Source of the DNA: Prevotella intermedia ATCC 25611 = DSM 20706
GTDB taxonomy: Bacteria; Bacteroidota; Bacteroidia; Bacteroidales; Bacteroidaceae
Direction: 5' to 3'
DNA: 64,000 bases
NCBI RefSeq assembly: GCF_001953955.1
Contig: NZ_CP019301.1
Coordinates: 450,501 to 514,500 of the forward strand
In this document: positions 17,935 through 27,561 of the stretch, piece by piece
How positions within the stretch are numbered: the first letter of the stretch is position 1
Layout: every line of letters starts with the position of its first letter
Notes under the pieces: generated by a model
What the model was told of the DNA's origin: nothing
What the model saw: only the letters and a program-made list of their open reading frames with translations
The model's database searches: none
Program-made: the position numbers and the translations under genes

Positions 17935-20409
17935 ATGAAGTTATCAGAACTGAAGACGGGCGAAACTGGTATTATTGTGAAGGTTTCGGGACACGGCGGC
18001 TTCAGAAAACGAATTATAGAAATGGGCTTTATCAACGGCAAGGAGGTGAAAGTACTGCTCAATGCGCCGTTGCAAGACCCTGTGAAATATCGCATTATGG
18101 GCTACGAAGTGAGCCTGCGACACAGCGAAGCCGACCTGATAGAAGTAATGGCGGTAGACGCTGAACCCCATACGAAAACAAGAAACACCCAATACAATCC
18201 TGCCATAGAGGTAGACCAAGCCGACCCTTACGAACCTGCGCTGACGCCAGACGAGGCTGTGGCAGCGGCAAACCGACAACGACGTACCATTAACGTGGCG
18301 TTGGTAGGCAATCCGAACTGCGGAAAGACATCGCTGTTCAACTTTGCTTCAGGAGCACACGAGCGTGTTGGAAACTACTCGGGCGTTACCGTCGACGCCA
18401 AGTACGGCTATACCGACCTGCTGGGCTACCACTTTGAATTGGTAGACCTGCCTGGTACGTACAGCCTTTCGGCATATAGTCCGGAGGAACTCTACGTGCG
18501 CAAGCAAATTGTAGAGAAGACTCCCGACATCGTTATCAACGTTATAGACACTTCAAACCTTGAGCGAAACCTTTACCTAACAACGCAACTCATTGATATG
18601 CACGTGCCTATGGTGTGTGCATTAAATATGTACGACGAGGTAGAGAACCGCGGCGACCACATCGACTTCAAACAACTGAGCACCCTTTTCGGTGTTCCGA
18701 TGGTGCCTACGGTATTCAAATCGGGCAGAGGCGTGGAGGATTTGTTCCGCACGGTGATACAAAACTATGAGGGAAAGAAGGGCGACAAGCCGTTGTACCG
18801 ACACATTCACATCAACCACGGACACGAATTGGAGAACGGTATCGCCGAGATTCAAGAGCACTTGAAGCAGGAACTCGACATCAGACAGAAGTATTCTACC
18901 CGCTATTTGGCAATAAAACTACTTGAAAACGACTCGGAAACCGAGAAGCTCGTGGCTACTTTCCCCGATGCAAAGAAGATTATGGCACACCGAGACGAAA
19001 CCGCCAAGCGTGTGAAAGAAGAGACCGGAGAAGACAGCGAGACGGCTATAATGGACGCTAAGTACGGTTTCATACACGGAGCATTGCAGGAAGCCAAGTA
19101 CACGACGGGCAAAGGGAAAGACGCCTACAGTATAACGCACACCGTAGACAACGTTCTGACACACAAGTATCTCGGTTTTCCGCTCTTTTTCCTCTTCCTT
19201 TTCATTATGTTTACGGCTACTTTCACGCTCGGACAATATCCGATGGACTGGATAGAGGCAGGTGTGGCGTGGCTGTCTGACGTTGTAAGCGGGCTCTTAC
19301 CCGACGGACCCGTGAAAGCAATGATAGTAGACGGTGCCATTGCAGGCGTTGGAGCCGTCATTGTCTTCCTCCCGCAAATCCTGATACTGTACTTTTTCAT
19401 TTCCTATATGGAGGATTGCGGCTACATGGCGCGCGCTGCCTTCATCATGGACAGGCTCATGCACAAGATGGGGCTGCACGGCAAGTCGTTCATACCGCTC
19501 ATTATGGGTTTCGGTTGCAACGTTCCTGCGGTTATGGCAACAAGAACCATCGAGAGCAGACGCAGCCGACTGGTTACGATGCTGGTGCTTCCGATGATGA
19601 GTTGTTCGGCACGACTACCTATTTATATAATGATGACAGGCTCGTTCTTCGCCGCCAGATACCGCTCGGCGGTTATGATGTCGCTCTATCTCATTGGTAT
19701 TGCGATGGCAGTGCTGCTGGCGCGCCTCTTTTCAAAAACCATTGTGAAGGGCGAAGACACACCTTTCGTAATGGAACTGCCGCCCTATCGCTTTCCAACG
19801 TGGAAGGCTATCGGCCGCCATACGTGGGAAAAAGGCAAGCAATACCTGAAGAAGATGGGAGGAATCATTCTCGTTGCATCTATCATCGTGTGGGCATTGG
19901 GCTACTTCCCCCTACCCGACGACCCCAATATGGGCAAACAGGCACAGCAGGAACAAAGCTATATCGGCAGAATTGGTAAGGCAGTGGAACCCGTTTTCCG
20001 CCCTATGGGCTTCGATTGGCGTTTGGACGTGGGCTTGCTGGCAGGCGTTGGAGCAAAGGAAATCGTAGCTTCAACGATGGGAGTGCTCTACGCCAACAAC
20101 GATTCGTTCGGCGACGACAACGAATACAACGACGAAGGCGGCAAATACGAACTGTTACGACACCAGATGACTTCCGACATAGCGAAGCGAAACAACATCA
20201 GTTACGCCAAGGCACAGCCTTTAGCCACCCTCACCGCTTTCTGTTTCTTGCTCTTTGTGCTGCTCTACTTCCCGTGCGTAGCAACGATTGCAGCCATAAA
20301 AGGCGAAACGGGCAGCTGGAAGTGGGGCATCTTTGCCGCCGTCTACACCACTGCCTTGGCGTGGATAGTCAGTGCCATCGTCTTCCAAGTGGGTGCGTTT
20401 TTCCTGTAA
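17935..20409 (+). CDS. feoB: Ferrous iron transporter, FeoA-FeoB fusion
   Basis: An 824-residue inner-membrane Fe(II) transporter. Residues 1-75 are a FeoA-type SH3-like domain; a linker follows; the GTPase domain has G1 GNPNCGKTS near 124-132, G3 DLPGTYS and a G4-like NMYDE; the C-terminal half holds the FeoB membrane core with CGYMARAAFIMD and MGFGCNVPA gates. FeoA-FeoB fusions are common in Bacteroidales. It is divergent from the YeiH-like gene and has its own promoter. It is intact, and iron supply fits the iron-dependent anaerobic enzymes nearby. Confidence 0.96.
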   Translation: MKLSELKTGETGIIVKVSGHGGFRKRIIEMGFINGKEVKVLLNAPLQDPVKYRIMGYEVSLRHSEADLIEVMAVDAEPHTKTRNTQYNPAIEVDQADPYEPALTPDEAVAAANRQRRTINVALVGNPNCGKTSLFNFASGAHERVGNYSGVTVDAKYGYTDLLGYHFELVDLPGTYSLSAYSPEELYVRKQIVEKTPDIVINVIDTSNLERNLYLTTQLIDMHVPMVCALNMYDEVENRGDHIDFKQLSTLFGVPMVPTVFKSGRGVEDLFRTVIQNYEGKKGDKPLYRHIHINHGHELENGIAEIQEHLKQELDIRQKYSTRYLAIKLLENDSETEKLVATFPDAKKIMAHRDETAKRVKEETGEDSETAIMDAKYGFIHGALQEAKYTTGKGKDAYSITHTVDNVLTHKYLGFPLFFLFLFIMFTATFTLGQYPMDWIEAGVAWLSDVVSGLLPDGPVKAMIVDGAIAGVGAVIVFLPQILILYFFISYMEDCGYMARAAFIMDRLMHKMGLHGKSFIPLIMGFGCNVPAVMATRTIESRRSRLVTMLVLPMMSCSARLPIYIMMTGSFFAARYRSAVMMSLYLIGIAMAVLLARLFSKTIVKGEDTPFVMELPPYRFPTWKAIGRHTWEKGKQYLKKMGGIILVASIIVWALGYFPLPDDPNMGKQAQQEQSYIGRIGKAVEPVFRPMGFDWRLDVGLLAGVGAKEIVASTMGVLYANNDSFGDDNEYNDEGGKYELLRHQMTSDIAKRNNISYAKAQPLATLTAFCFLLFVLLYFPCVATIAAIKGETGSWKWGIFAAVYTTALAWIVSAIVFQVGAFFL

Positions 20410-20491
20410 AATGGGGTGTATCGTTCTTGTAAAATAAGGTAAAAAACGTAAATTCAGCTACGCATATAGCGCAGATAACCTGATATTTCCA

Positions 20492-20499
20492 TATCTTTG
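20492..20499 (+). promoter_or_regulatory. -7 promoter motif of the transpeptidase gene
   Basis: TATCTTTG, 27 bases ahead of the ATG at 20527. Confidence 0.7.
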
Positions 20500-20526
20500 C
20501 ACACTCAAATCAGCAATTAAAAGAGT

Positions 20527-21669
20527 ATGAAAAGATATATTATAGGGGCTGTCTGCGCACTCGTGGCAGCAGCAGCAACCGCGCAGGAATATCACGGGGA
20601 AATGGAACGGCTATACCCCGAAAAAGCAAAAACGGCGAAGACAGCCAAGCAAACCACCGCCAAGACAACCACCGAAGCACCTACGACACTGCTTCCAGAG
20701 TTGCAGCAGTTGGCAACCGAACTGCTGAAAGGGCGCAAAGGCAGTGTTGTAGCCATTCGTCCGAGCACTGGCGAGATTATCTGTATGGCGACAAACTCGC
20801 CCGAAGGTGCCAACAACGACCTTGCCATTGCCACCGCTTACGCCCCCGGTTCTACGTTCAAGACGGCACAAGCCTTAGCCCTTCTGTCGGAAGGAACCAT
20901 TACAGCCACCACAAAGCAAGCTTGCTTCACGGCTTTCCGCGAAGGCAACATCAGGATTGGCTGCCACAAACACACTTCCCCACTGATGCTACGAGCTGCC
21001 ATTGCCAACTCGTGCAACACCTATTTCCTAAAGTCTTTCCGTGCTATGATTGGCGACAAAGCCAAGTATGGCACCTATGCAGCCGCCATCGACAAGTGGC
21101 ACAGCTACATCGTAAGTATGGGCTTCGGCGGTCCGCTCGGCGTAGACATACCTGGCGAGAAGGGCGGTTTGGTGGCAAACTCGACATATCTGTCGCGCCG
21201 CTATCAAGGCGGGTGGAACCCTCTCACCATTATTTGGGCAGGAATGGGACAAGGCGACATCACCGCAACGCCGCTCCAGCTCTGCAACCTCGCAGCACTG
21301 ATAGCCAACCGTGGCTATTTCTACACACCGCACATTCACGCCAACACGGCAGAAAACCCACTTCCGAAACGTTTCCTCGAACCACGGCAAGCCCTTGTTG
21401 CTGCCGAAGCCTACACACCCGTAATAGAAGGTATGCGCAACGCCGTGATATGGGGCACCGCACGCGACATAAACACAAAGGAATACAGCATTTGCGGCAA
21501 GACAGGAACGGTGGAAAACGACGGCAAAGACCACTCTGCCTTCATCGCTTTCGCCCCTATGTACAAACCGCAGATAGCCATTGCGGTGTTCATCGAGAAC
21601 GCTGGCTTCGGCGCAGATGTAGCCGCTCCCATTGCAGCAAAGGTGATACGCAAGGCTTTGAAGAAGTAG
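20527..21669 (+). CDS. Stand-alone penicillin-binding transpeptidase
   Basis: A 380-residue exported protein made almost only of a class B penicillin-binding transpeptidase domain. It starts with a cleavable signal peptide ending AAATAQ and a Thr/Lys/Ala-rich linker (about 35-58). The serine active-site motifs are all present: STFK (near 109), SCN (near 161) and KTG (in CGKTGTVEN, near 324). Ordinary PBP2/PBP3 proteins of 600 residues have an N-terminal pedestal and membrane anchor that are missing here. Crosslinking of peptidoglycan in the periplasm is inferred. It is a single-gene unit between feoAB and the patatin gene. Confidence 0.85.
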   Translation: MKRYIIGAVCALVAAAATAQEYHGEMERLYPEKAKTAKTAKQTTAKTTTEAPTTLLPELQQLATELLKGRKGSVVAIRPSTGEIICMATNSPEGANNDLAIATAYAPGSTFKTAQALALLSEGTITATTKQACFTAFREGNIRIGCHKHTSPLMLRAAIANSCNTYFLKSFRAMIGDKAKYGTYAAAIDKWHSYIVSMGFGGPLGVDIPGEKGGLVANSTYLSRRYQGGWNPLTIIWAGMGQGDITATPLQLCNLAALIANRGYFYTPHIHANTAENPLPKRFLEPRQALVAAEAYTPVIEGMRNAVIWGTARDINTKEYSICGKTGTVENDGKDHSAFIAFAPMYKPQIAIAVFIENAGFGADVAAPIAAKVIRKALKK

Positions 21670-21702
21670 GCTGCTCGGCATTTTCCGAACATCGGCAAAT
21701 TA

Positions 21703-21785
21703 TTTACACGTAAATAAATATTTTTCTACACGTAAATAATAATTTCTTTACACGTAAATAAATATTTCCTTACGTGTAAAGAAAT
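21703..21785. repeat. 22-bp-period array 1 (ACACGTAA core) with hairpin
   Basis: Cores TTTACACGTAAATAA recur with ACACG at 21706, 21728 and 21750, exactly 22 bp apart; a fourth unit (21770-21785) is inverted. Units 3 and 4 form a perfect 16-bp inverted repeat (21742-21757 with 21770-21785, 12-base loop). It lies between the transpeptidase and patatin genes and could end the former transcript. Confidence 0.9.
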
Positions 21786-21909
21786 AAACGGAGAAAGAAA
21801 ATTGCGGAAAAAATCCGAACTTTAACGTTCTGCCGACAGTGTTTCCGCAGTATTCTCTTGTACTTTCCGCAAAATATTTCTATTTTTACAGACGATAAGA
21901 CAACAGCAA

Positions 21910-22761
21910 ATGAAGACAGGATTGGTATTGGAAGGGGGCGGAATGCGGGGCTTGTTCACCGCAGGCGTCATTGATGTGCTGATGGAAAACGGCATAGAGT
22001 TCGACGGTGCAGTGGGTGTTTCGGCAGGTGCAGCCTTCGGTTGCAACTACAAGACACGGCAGATTGGACGCGCCATTCGCTACAACAAACGCTTTGCAAA
22101 CGACCGACGGTATGCCTCGTGGTGGTCGTTTTTCACCACTGGCAACTACTTTAACGCTGATTTTGCCTACCATTACCTTCCCAACGAGTTAGATGTTGTG
22201 GACTTTGAAACCTTCCGCAACAACCCAATGGAGTTCTGGGCAGTAGCCACAAACGTGGGTTCGGGCAAGGCGGTGTATCGCCAACTGAAGGTGTTAGACT
22301 ACGAAGAACTTGAGTTTGTGCGTGCTTCGGCATCGATGCCCTTGGTTTCTAAAATCGTACAACTGAACGGTCAGCGGCTGTTAGATGGCGGTGTGGCTGA
22401 CTCTATACCGCTCGACTTCTTCCAACGGCAGGGCTACAAACGCAACGTTGTGGTGCTAACCCAGCCCATGGGCTACCAAAAGCGACCCATTGGCATTATG
22501 CCGCTGATACGATTGCAGCTGAATCACCACCCCAAAATGCTGAAAGCGTTGGCAGAACGCCACATTATGTATAACAAACAACTCGAGTTTGTGCAACAAG
22601 AGGAACGTTCTGGCAACACTTTCGTTATCCGACCGCAAGCTACTCTCAACGTCGGACGTATGACACACAACCCCGACAAGATGCAGGAAATATACGAAGA
22701 AGGACGGAAAGTAGCAACAGTCGAACTGCAAAAGCTGCAACAATTCTTATCAAAACAATAA
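21910..22761 (+). CDS. Patatin-like phospholipase (RssA/YlbK type)
   Basis: A 283-residue patatin-family lipid acyl hydrolase with a Ser-Asp dyad. The oxyanion hole is GGGMRG (residues 9-14), the nucleophile lies in GVSAG (Ser38), and the DGG motif (near 159) supplies the Asp. No signal peptide is visible, so it is probably cytoplasmic, where it could recycle membrane lipids. The length fits the small single-domain bacterial group. A perfect 24-bp inverted repeat follows the gene. Confidence 0.92.
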   Translation: MKTGLVLEGGGMRGLFTAGVIDVLMENGIEFDGAVGVSAGAAFGCNYKTRQIGRAIRYNKRFANDRRYASWWSFFTTGNYFNADFAYHYLPNELDVVDFETFRNNPMEFWAVATNVGSGKAVYRQLKVLDYEELEFVRASASMPLVSKIVQLNGQRLLDGGVADSIPLDFFQRQGYKRNVVVLTQPMGYQKRPIGIMPLIRLQLNHHPKMLKALAERHIMYNKQLEFVQQEERSGNTFVIRPQATLNVGRMTHNPDKMQEIYEEGRKVATVELQKLQQFLSKQ

Positions 22762-22798
22762 CAAAACCGAACAACAAATACACGAAGACACAACAGAA

Positions 22799-22864
22799 AA
22801 ATTTTTCTTTTTGGAAAACTTTAGCGATATAGTTTTCTAAAAAGTTTTCCAAAAAGAAAAATTT
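22799..22864. terminator. Perfect 24-bp inverted repeat after the patatin gene
   Basis: Arms 22799-22822 and 22841-22864 are exact complements with an 18-base loop. Arms are AT-rich. Terminator of the patatin gene is likely; the stem is long for that purpose. Confidence 0.75.
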
Positions 22865-23044
22865 CAACCACTCTCTTTTCATAAAAACTTTATTCTTTTT
22901 TCTAAATAATAAAATAAAGTTCTCTTTAAAGCGAATTTATTAAACGCTTATTATCAACCATTTACAATGCATTTAAAGCGATTTTGCTTAAAAAGATAGG
23001 AAATTTTTGCGCAAAAAAGTTTGCTTTATTCGTTTTCTTTTTCC

Positions 23045-23052
23045 TATCTTTG
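23045..23052 (+). promoter_or_regulatory. -7 promoter motif of nrdD
   Basis: TATCTTTG, leaving a leader of about 100 AT-rich bases before nrdD. Bases 22865-23044 hold no gene that I can see. Confidence 0.7.
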
Positions 23053-23158
23053 CATCGGATAAAGTTTACCAAAACATATTTTCCAATATTCAAAAACAGG
23101 GATATAGTAAAGCTACTATTAACAATAAAAGTAAAAAAGGATATACTAAAAAAGAAAA

Positions 23159-25258
23159 ATGAAGAATTTCACCATCACCAAACGCGACGGCTCTAAAGAC
23201 CGTTTCTCGCTCGACAAAATTATGAATGCCATCATAAAGGCATTCGACAGCGTAGGCGAACCCACCGACCTCGGCACAGTTTCTAAAGTTCTCGCGAACA
23301 TTAAGATTCACGACGACATAAAAGTAGAGGACATCCAGAACCAAGTAGAAGAGGCTTTGATGAAGGAAGGACACTACCACGTGGCTAAAAGCTTCATCGT
23401 TTATCGCCACCAACACACCGAAGACCGCGAGGTATTGGAGAAGATGCGCTTCCTTACAGACTACTGCCACGCAGAGAATGCAGCCACTGGCTCGAAGTTT
23501 GACGCCAATGCCAACGTGGAAAACAAGAACATTGCCACTCTTATCGGCGAACTTCCAAAGCAGGGTTTCATTCGTCTGAACCGCCGTTTGCTTACCGACC
23601 GCATCAAGAGAATGTACGGCAAGGAACTTTCCGACGAATATCTACACTTGCTTACACACCACTTTATATATAAGAACGACGAAACCAACCTTGCTAACTA
23701 TTGCGCTTCTATTACTATGTACCCTTGGCTCATCAGCGGCACAGCGTCGATTGGTGGCAACTCTACCGCACCTACCAACCTTAAAAGCTTCTGCGGAGGC
23801 TTCATCAATATGGTGTTCATGGTATCGAGTATGTTGGCAGGAGCGTGCGCAACACCCGAGTTTCTGATGTATATGAACTACTTCATACAGCAGGAATACG
23901 GCAAAGACTACTGGCAACACCCCGAAAAGGTGGTGGACTTGAGCTTGAAACAGCGCACCATCGACAAGATTATAACCGACTTCTTCGAGCAGATTGTCTA
24001 CTCTCTCAACCAACCAACAGGCGCACGAAACTATCAGGCTGTGTTCTGGAACATATCTTACTACGACAAATTCTATTTTGAATCGCTCTTCGGAAACTTC
24101 TATTTCCCAGACGGTTCGCAGCCCGACTGGGAAGGCGTATCGTGGTTGCAGAAACGCTTTATGACTTGGTTCAACCAAGAACGCACCAAGGCTGTGCTCA
24201 CTTTCCCTGTTGAAACGATGGCTCTGCTCTCTGAAAACGGCGAATGCCGCGACACCGAATGGGCTGACTTTGCAGCACAGATGTATGCCGACGGACACAG
24301 TTTCTTTACCTATATGAGCGACAATGCCGACTCGTTGAGTTCGTGCTGCCGTCTCCGTAACGAAATTCAAGACAATGGTTTCTCATACACGCTCGGCGCA
24401 GGCGGTGTGTCTACGGGTTCTAAGAGCGTGCTCACCATTAACTTGAACCGCTGCATACAATACGCTGTAAACAAGAACATTGACTACAAAGAGTATCTTT
24501 CGCACGTTATCGACCTATGCCACAAGGTGCAGTTGGCATACAACGAGAATCTGAAAGACTTGCTGCACCACCACATGTTGCCACTCTTCGATGCTGGCTA
24601 CATCAACATCGACCGCCAATACCTCACCATCGGTATCAACGGACTTGTGGAAGCAGCCGAGTTTATGGGCTTGGATATTACACCAAACGACGAATACAAA
24701 GAGTTTGTGCAAGGCGTTTTAGGACTCATTGAAACCTACAACAAGCAGTATCGCACAAAGGAAGCGATGTTCAACTGCGAGATGATACCTGCCGAAAACG
24801 TGGGTGTGAAGCACGCAAAGTGGGACAAAGCCGATGGATATTTCGTACCACGCGACTGCTACAACAGCTATTTCTACCGCGTAGAGGACAATTCGCTCAC
24901 CATTCTCGACAAGTTCCGTCTGCACGGCGCGCCCTACATAGAACACCTTACGGGCGGTTCGGCACTGCACATGAACCTCGACGAACACCTTTCGCAGGCA
25001 CAATACCGCCAGCTAATGCGTGTGGCTGCCGAAGAAGGGTGCAACTACTTCACATTCAACATACCGAACACGGTGTGCAACGAGTGCGGACACATCGACA
25101 AGCGCAACTTGAAAGAATGTCCACATTGCCACTCTGAGAACGTCGATTACCTCACACGTGTCATCGGATACATGAAGCGCGTCAGCAACTTCTCGGCTGC
25201 CCGACAGACCGAAGCTGGCAAACGCTACTATGCAACTAAAGAGAAATACACTGTATAA
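23159..25258 (+). CDS. nrdD: Anaerobic ribonucleoside-triphosphate reductase
   Basis: A 699-residue class III ribonucleotide reductase, which makes deoxynucleotides without oxygen using a glycyl radical. Residues 1-90 form the ATP-cone allosteric domain (TKRDGSKDRFSLDKI). The C-terminus has a zinc site (CNECGHIDKRNLKECPHC) and the glycyl-radical segment RVIGYMKRVSNF. The length is normal. The activase nrdG follows 121 bases downstream behind a hairpin. Transcription starts at the motif at 23045-23052. Confidence 0.97.
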   Translation: MKNFTITKRDGSKDRFSLDKIMNAIIKAFDSVGEPTDLGTVSKVLANIKIHDDIKVEDIQNQVEEALMKEGHYHVAKSFIVYRHQHTEDREVLEKMRFLTDYCHAENAATGSKFDANANVENKNIATLIGELPKQGFIRLNRRLLTDRIKRMYGKELSDEYLHLLTHHFIYKNDETNLANYCASITMYPWLISGTASIGGNSTAPTNLKSFCGGFINMVFMVSSMLAGACATPEFLMYMNYFIQQEYGKDYWQHPEKVVDLSLKQRTIDKIITDFFEQIVYSLNQPTGARNYQAVFWNISYYDKFYFESLFGNFYFPDGSQPDWEGVSWLQKRFMTWFNQERTKAVLTFPVETMALLSENGECRDTEWADFAAQMYADGHSFFTYMSDNADSLSSCCRLRNEIQDNGFSYTLGAGGVSTGSKSVLTINLNRCIQYAVNKNIDYKEYLSHVIDLCHKVQLAYNENLKDLLHHHMLPLFDAGYINIDRQYLTIGINGLVEAAEFMGLDITPNDEYKEFVQGVLGLIETYNKQYRTKEAMFNCEMIPAENVGVKHAKWDKADGYFVPRDCYNSYFYRVEDNSLTILDKFRLHGAPYIEHLTGGSALHMNLDEHLSQAQYRQLMRVAAEEGCNYFTFNIPNTVCNECGHIDKRNLKECPHCHSENVDYLTRVIGYMKRVSNFSAARQTEAGKRYYATKEKYTV

Positions 25259-25324
25259 CCCTCAAGCGTGAGGACATTGAAGATGCTTTGAAAATCTTCA
25301 AGGATTTATATTTTCGTTGAGAGT

Positions 25325-25356
25325 GTGTGCATACTGCGTTTGAGCAGTGTGCACAC
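25325..25356 (+). other. Hairpin between nrdD and nrdG
   Basis: GTGTGCATACTGC pairs with GCAGTGTGCACAC (13 bp, one mismatch, 6-base loop), 23 bases ahead of nrdG. No T-run follows, so it may be an mRNA stabiliser or processing site rather than a terminator. A smaller stem GAAGAT/ATCTTC lies near 25279-25299. Confidence 0.6.
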
Positions 25357-25379
25357 CATTTTAATTACAACTTCTTCCG

Positions 25380-25847
25380 ATGCTTAAATTCGTAGACACC
25401 GACATCGTTTTCCAAGAGTTTCCCGACGAGGTTACGTTGGCTATCAACCTTTCCAACTGCCCTTGCCGCTGCCCTGGCTGCCACAGCACCTTTCTTTGGA
25501 AAGATGTTGGCAACCCTCTTACAACCGAGGCAATAGAACAAATGCTGGCTGAAAACAGCGAGCGCATTACGTGTATCGGCTTTATGGGCGGCGATTCCGA
25601 ACCCGAAGCCATCGACAGCCTGGCTGCCTATCTGCGGAAACACCACGCCGAACTGAAGGTTGGCTGGTACACAGGGCGCACCACGCTGTCGCCCGATATT
25701 CAGTTGCCCCACTTCGACTACATCAAAGTGGGTCCTTACATTCGCCATTTGGGCGGATTGGACAGCCGCCGCACCAATCAGCGTATGTATCGGATAACGA
25801 ACGAAAACAAGATGAACGACATTACAAACTTGTTCTGGAAAAAATAA
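25380..25847 (+). CDS. nrdG: Anaerobic ribonucleotide reductase activating protein
   Basis: A 155-residue radical-SAM enzyme that installs the glycyl radical on NrdD. The iron-sulfur motif CxxxCxxC is Cys27-Cys31-Cys34, within NCPCRCPGCHS. The protein lacks further domains and has normal length. It belongs with nrdD just upstream, and the start ATG at 25380 lies shortly after the inter-gene hairpin. It converges on the ATPase gene across repeat copy 5. Confidence 0.95.
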   Translation: MLKFVDTDIVFQEFPDEVTLAINLSNCPCRCPGCHSTFLWKDVGNPLTTEAIEQMLAENSERITCIGFMGGDSEPEAIDSLAAYLRKHHAELKVGWYTGRTTLSPDIQLPHFDYIKVGPYIRHLGGLDSRRTNQRMYRITNENKMNDITNLFWKK

Positions 25848-25937
25848 AAACCTACCTTCAGCCACCCACATTGCTGCATTGAAAAGCGCAGAAAAAGCCA
25901 ATGCAAAGAGCAGCTCTACAATCAAAAGAAAACCCAT

Positions 25938-26132
25938 AAAACTGTAAAGATTTATCCAAACAGAAACTTTCACCTAACACGCTCGCTATCAACGCATTGC
26001 AAAACCTATTGTTTTGCATTCCAAAAGTGGCTGTTTTGCACGGTAAAAGAGTAGGTTTTGCGTTGCAAAACAGCCGCTTTCGCAGTGCCAAACCGAAATT
26101 AGCGTTTTCTTAACGAATTATCTTTACAAAAC
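25938..26132 (-). repeat. Composite intergenic repeat, copy 5 (type G-T-G)
   Basis: Lies between convergent nrdG and the ATPase gene. Slot 1 GGCTG and slot 3 CAGCC are exact complements; slot 2 is CCTAC. The outer box is a variant, CTGTAAAGATTTATCC, shared with copy 6. No CTAG array is present. Confidence 0.92.
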
Positions 26133-26208
26133 AGCTACTATTCTCAGAAGTTACCTTTACAAAAGGAAAGGAAAATAAAATCTCCGAAAAGCATCAGCAG
26201 TTTCAGCC

Positions 26209-27501
26209 TTAATCCTTCAAACAAGCCAATGGAATAACCTTTACTCCATCGGGACGGGTATAAGCCATCTGCCCTCCTGTCATAACAATCATTAGGTCAG
26301 GTTCGCGCAAAGGAACTTGTTTCTCTGTTTTGTTGTGTTCTTTTATTAAACGTTTTATCTCCAATAGATGCTTCGCACCCTCCTCTATTTCACTACTACC
26401 TAACTTACATTCAATGAGCGCATACCTGCCATCTGACAAGTGAAGAACAAGGTCAGACTCTAAACCGTATCTATCCCTATAATAAGAAAGGTGGCTATCG
26501 AAATCTGCTGCGTATACTCTCAAATCGCGGACGCACATCTGTTCAAAGATAAATCCGAAGGTTTTCAGTTGCATTTCAAGTCCATCAGCATTGATATTCA
26601 TAGCAGCAACAGCTATGGAAGGGTCGGTGAAACAACGCTTGGGTGCGCTGCGAATGGCACTTTTGCTTCGTATGGCAGGGCACCAAGCATCAATATCTTG
26701 AATAACAAACACCTTCTCCAAGGCTTCGATATAATCGTCAAGCGTTCCTTTTGATATTTCTGCATTTTCTGAACCTATCACATCTGCCAAGATATTTGTT
26801 TTCTTTGCCAACGTGCTGATATTCCTTGCATACGAACGTACGATTCGTTCAGCTATCTTAGGATTGCGTTGTTTCCCATCTACAGCAGATATATCTTGAT
26901 TGCAAACGCTCTTTACATAGTCCTTTGCAACTACCATACTTGCCTCAGCACTCAAGTGAAGCGTTGCAGGCCAGCCTCCCCGACAAGCAACACGAATCAG
27001 TTCTGGAATATCCAATGCGCTATTTGCACCATCAATATCATAATTTGGATTATTAAACAACTCGTATAACGAAACCGTACCCGAAGAGTCTTTAGACTCC
27101 CAAAGGCTCATAGGGTACATCATCATTCGCGTAATGCGACCAGTACCTGTATGTCGGATTTTCGTCTTATCAACCGTATTGCTTCCCGTTAGAATAAATT
27201 GTCCAGGAGCACCACCAGAGTTATCTATCGCCATACGGACTGCGTCCCAGATAACTGGTGCATCTTGCCATTCATCTATCAGCCGAGGCTGCTCGCCCTT
27301 TAAAAGGAGAGAAGGCTTTATCGATGCTGCTGCAAGATACTCGTTAGCCTTATCGGGGTCTTGCATCTTTACAACACTCCGCGCTTGTTGTTCGGCAGTT
27401 GTAGTCTTGCCCGTCCATTTTGGTCCTTCAATCAAAACAGAACCAAAGGCTTTAAGCCTATCACGTAGCATCTTATCTGCTACTCTTTCGTAGTACTCCA
27501 T
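26209..27501 (-). CDS. AAA ATPase with DUF4143 domain
   Basis: A 430-residue ATPase of the AAA_14/DUF4143 group. Walker A is GPKWTGKTT (residues 26-34); Walker B is LIDEWQDAP; the C-terminal part carries a restriction-endonuclease-like DUF4143 segment (GLESDLVLHLSDGRYALIE, ending IECKLG). Such proteins are frequent, mobile and mostly uncharacterised in Bacteroidales; the D...E-K arrangement recalls PD-(D/E)xK nucleases. A -7 motif (27528-27535) and a 23-bp triplicate (27562-27630) lie upstream. It sits between repeat copies 5 and 6, which suggests an accessory insertion. Confidence 0.85.
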   Translation of the reverse strand: MEYYERVADKMLRDRLKAFGSVLIEGPKWTGKTTTAEQQARSVVKMQDPDKANEYLAAASIKPSLLLKGEQPRLIDEWQDAPVIWDAVRMAIDNSGGAPGQFILTGSNTVDKTKIRHTGTGRITRMMMYPMSLWESKDSSGTVSLYELFNNPNYDIDGANSALDIPELIRVACRGGWPATLHLSAEASMVVAKDYVKSVCNQDISAVDGKQRNPKIAERIVRSYARNISTLAKKTNILADVIGSENAEISKGTLDDYIEALEKVFVIQDIDAWCPAIRSKSAIRSAPKRCFTDPSIAVAAMNINADGLEMQLKTFGFIFEQMCVRDLRVYAADFDSHLSYYRDRYGLESDLVLHLSDGRYALIECKLGSSEIEEGAKHLLEIKRLIKEHNKTEKQVPLREPDLMIVMTGGQMAYTRPDGVKVIPLACLKD

Positions 27502-27527
27502 ATACTTTAATACTTAGAAAAACACTG

Positions 27528-27535
27528 CAAATATA
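27528..27535 (-). promoter_or_regulatory. -7 promoter motif of the ATPase gene
   Basis: TATATTTG on the minus strand, 26 bases upstream of the start codon. Confidence 0.6.
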
Positions 27536-27561
27536 CATATATATAATTGATTAAACAACAT

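Noticed and set aside
21703-21785. 22-bp array 1 as a CRISPR or DnaA-box origin
   Set aside because: Linkers are only a few AT-rich bases, not spacers, and the cores are not the TTATCCACA type; no dnaA or dnaN is near.
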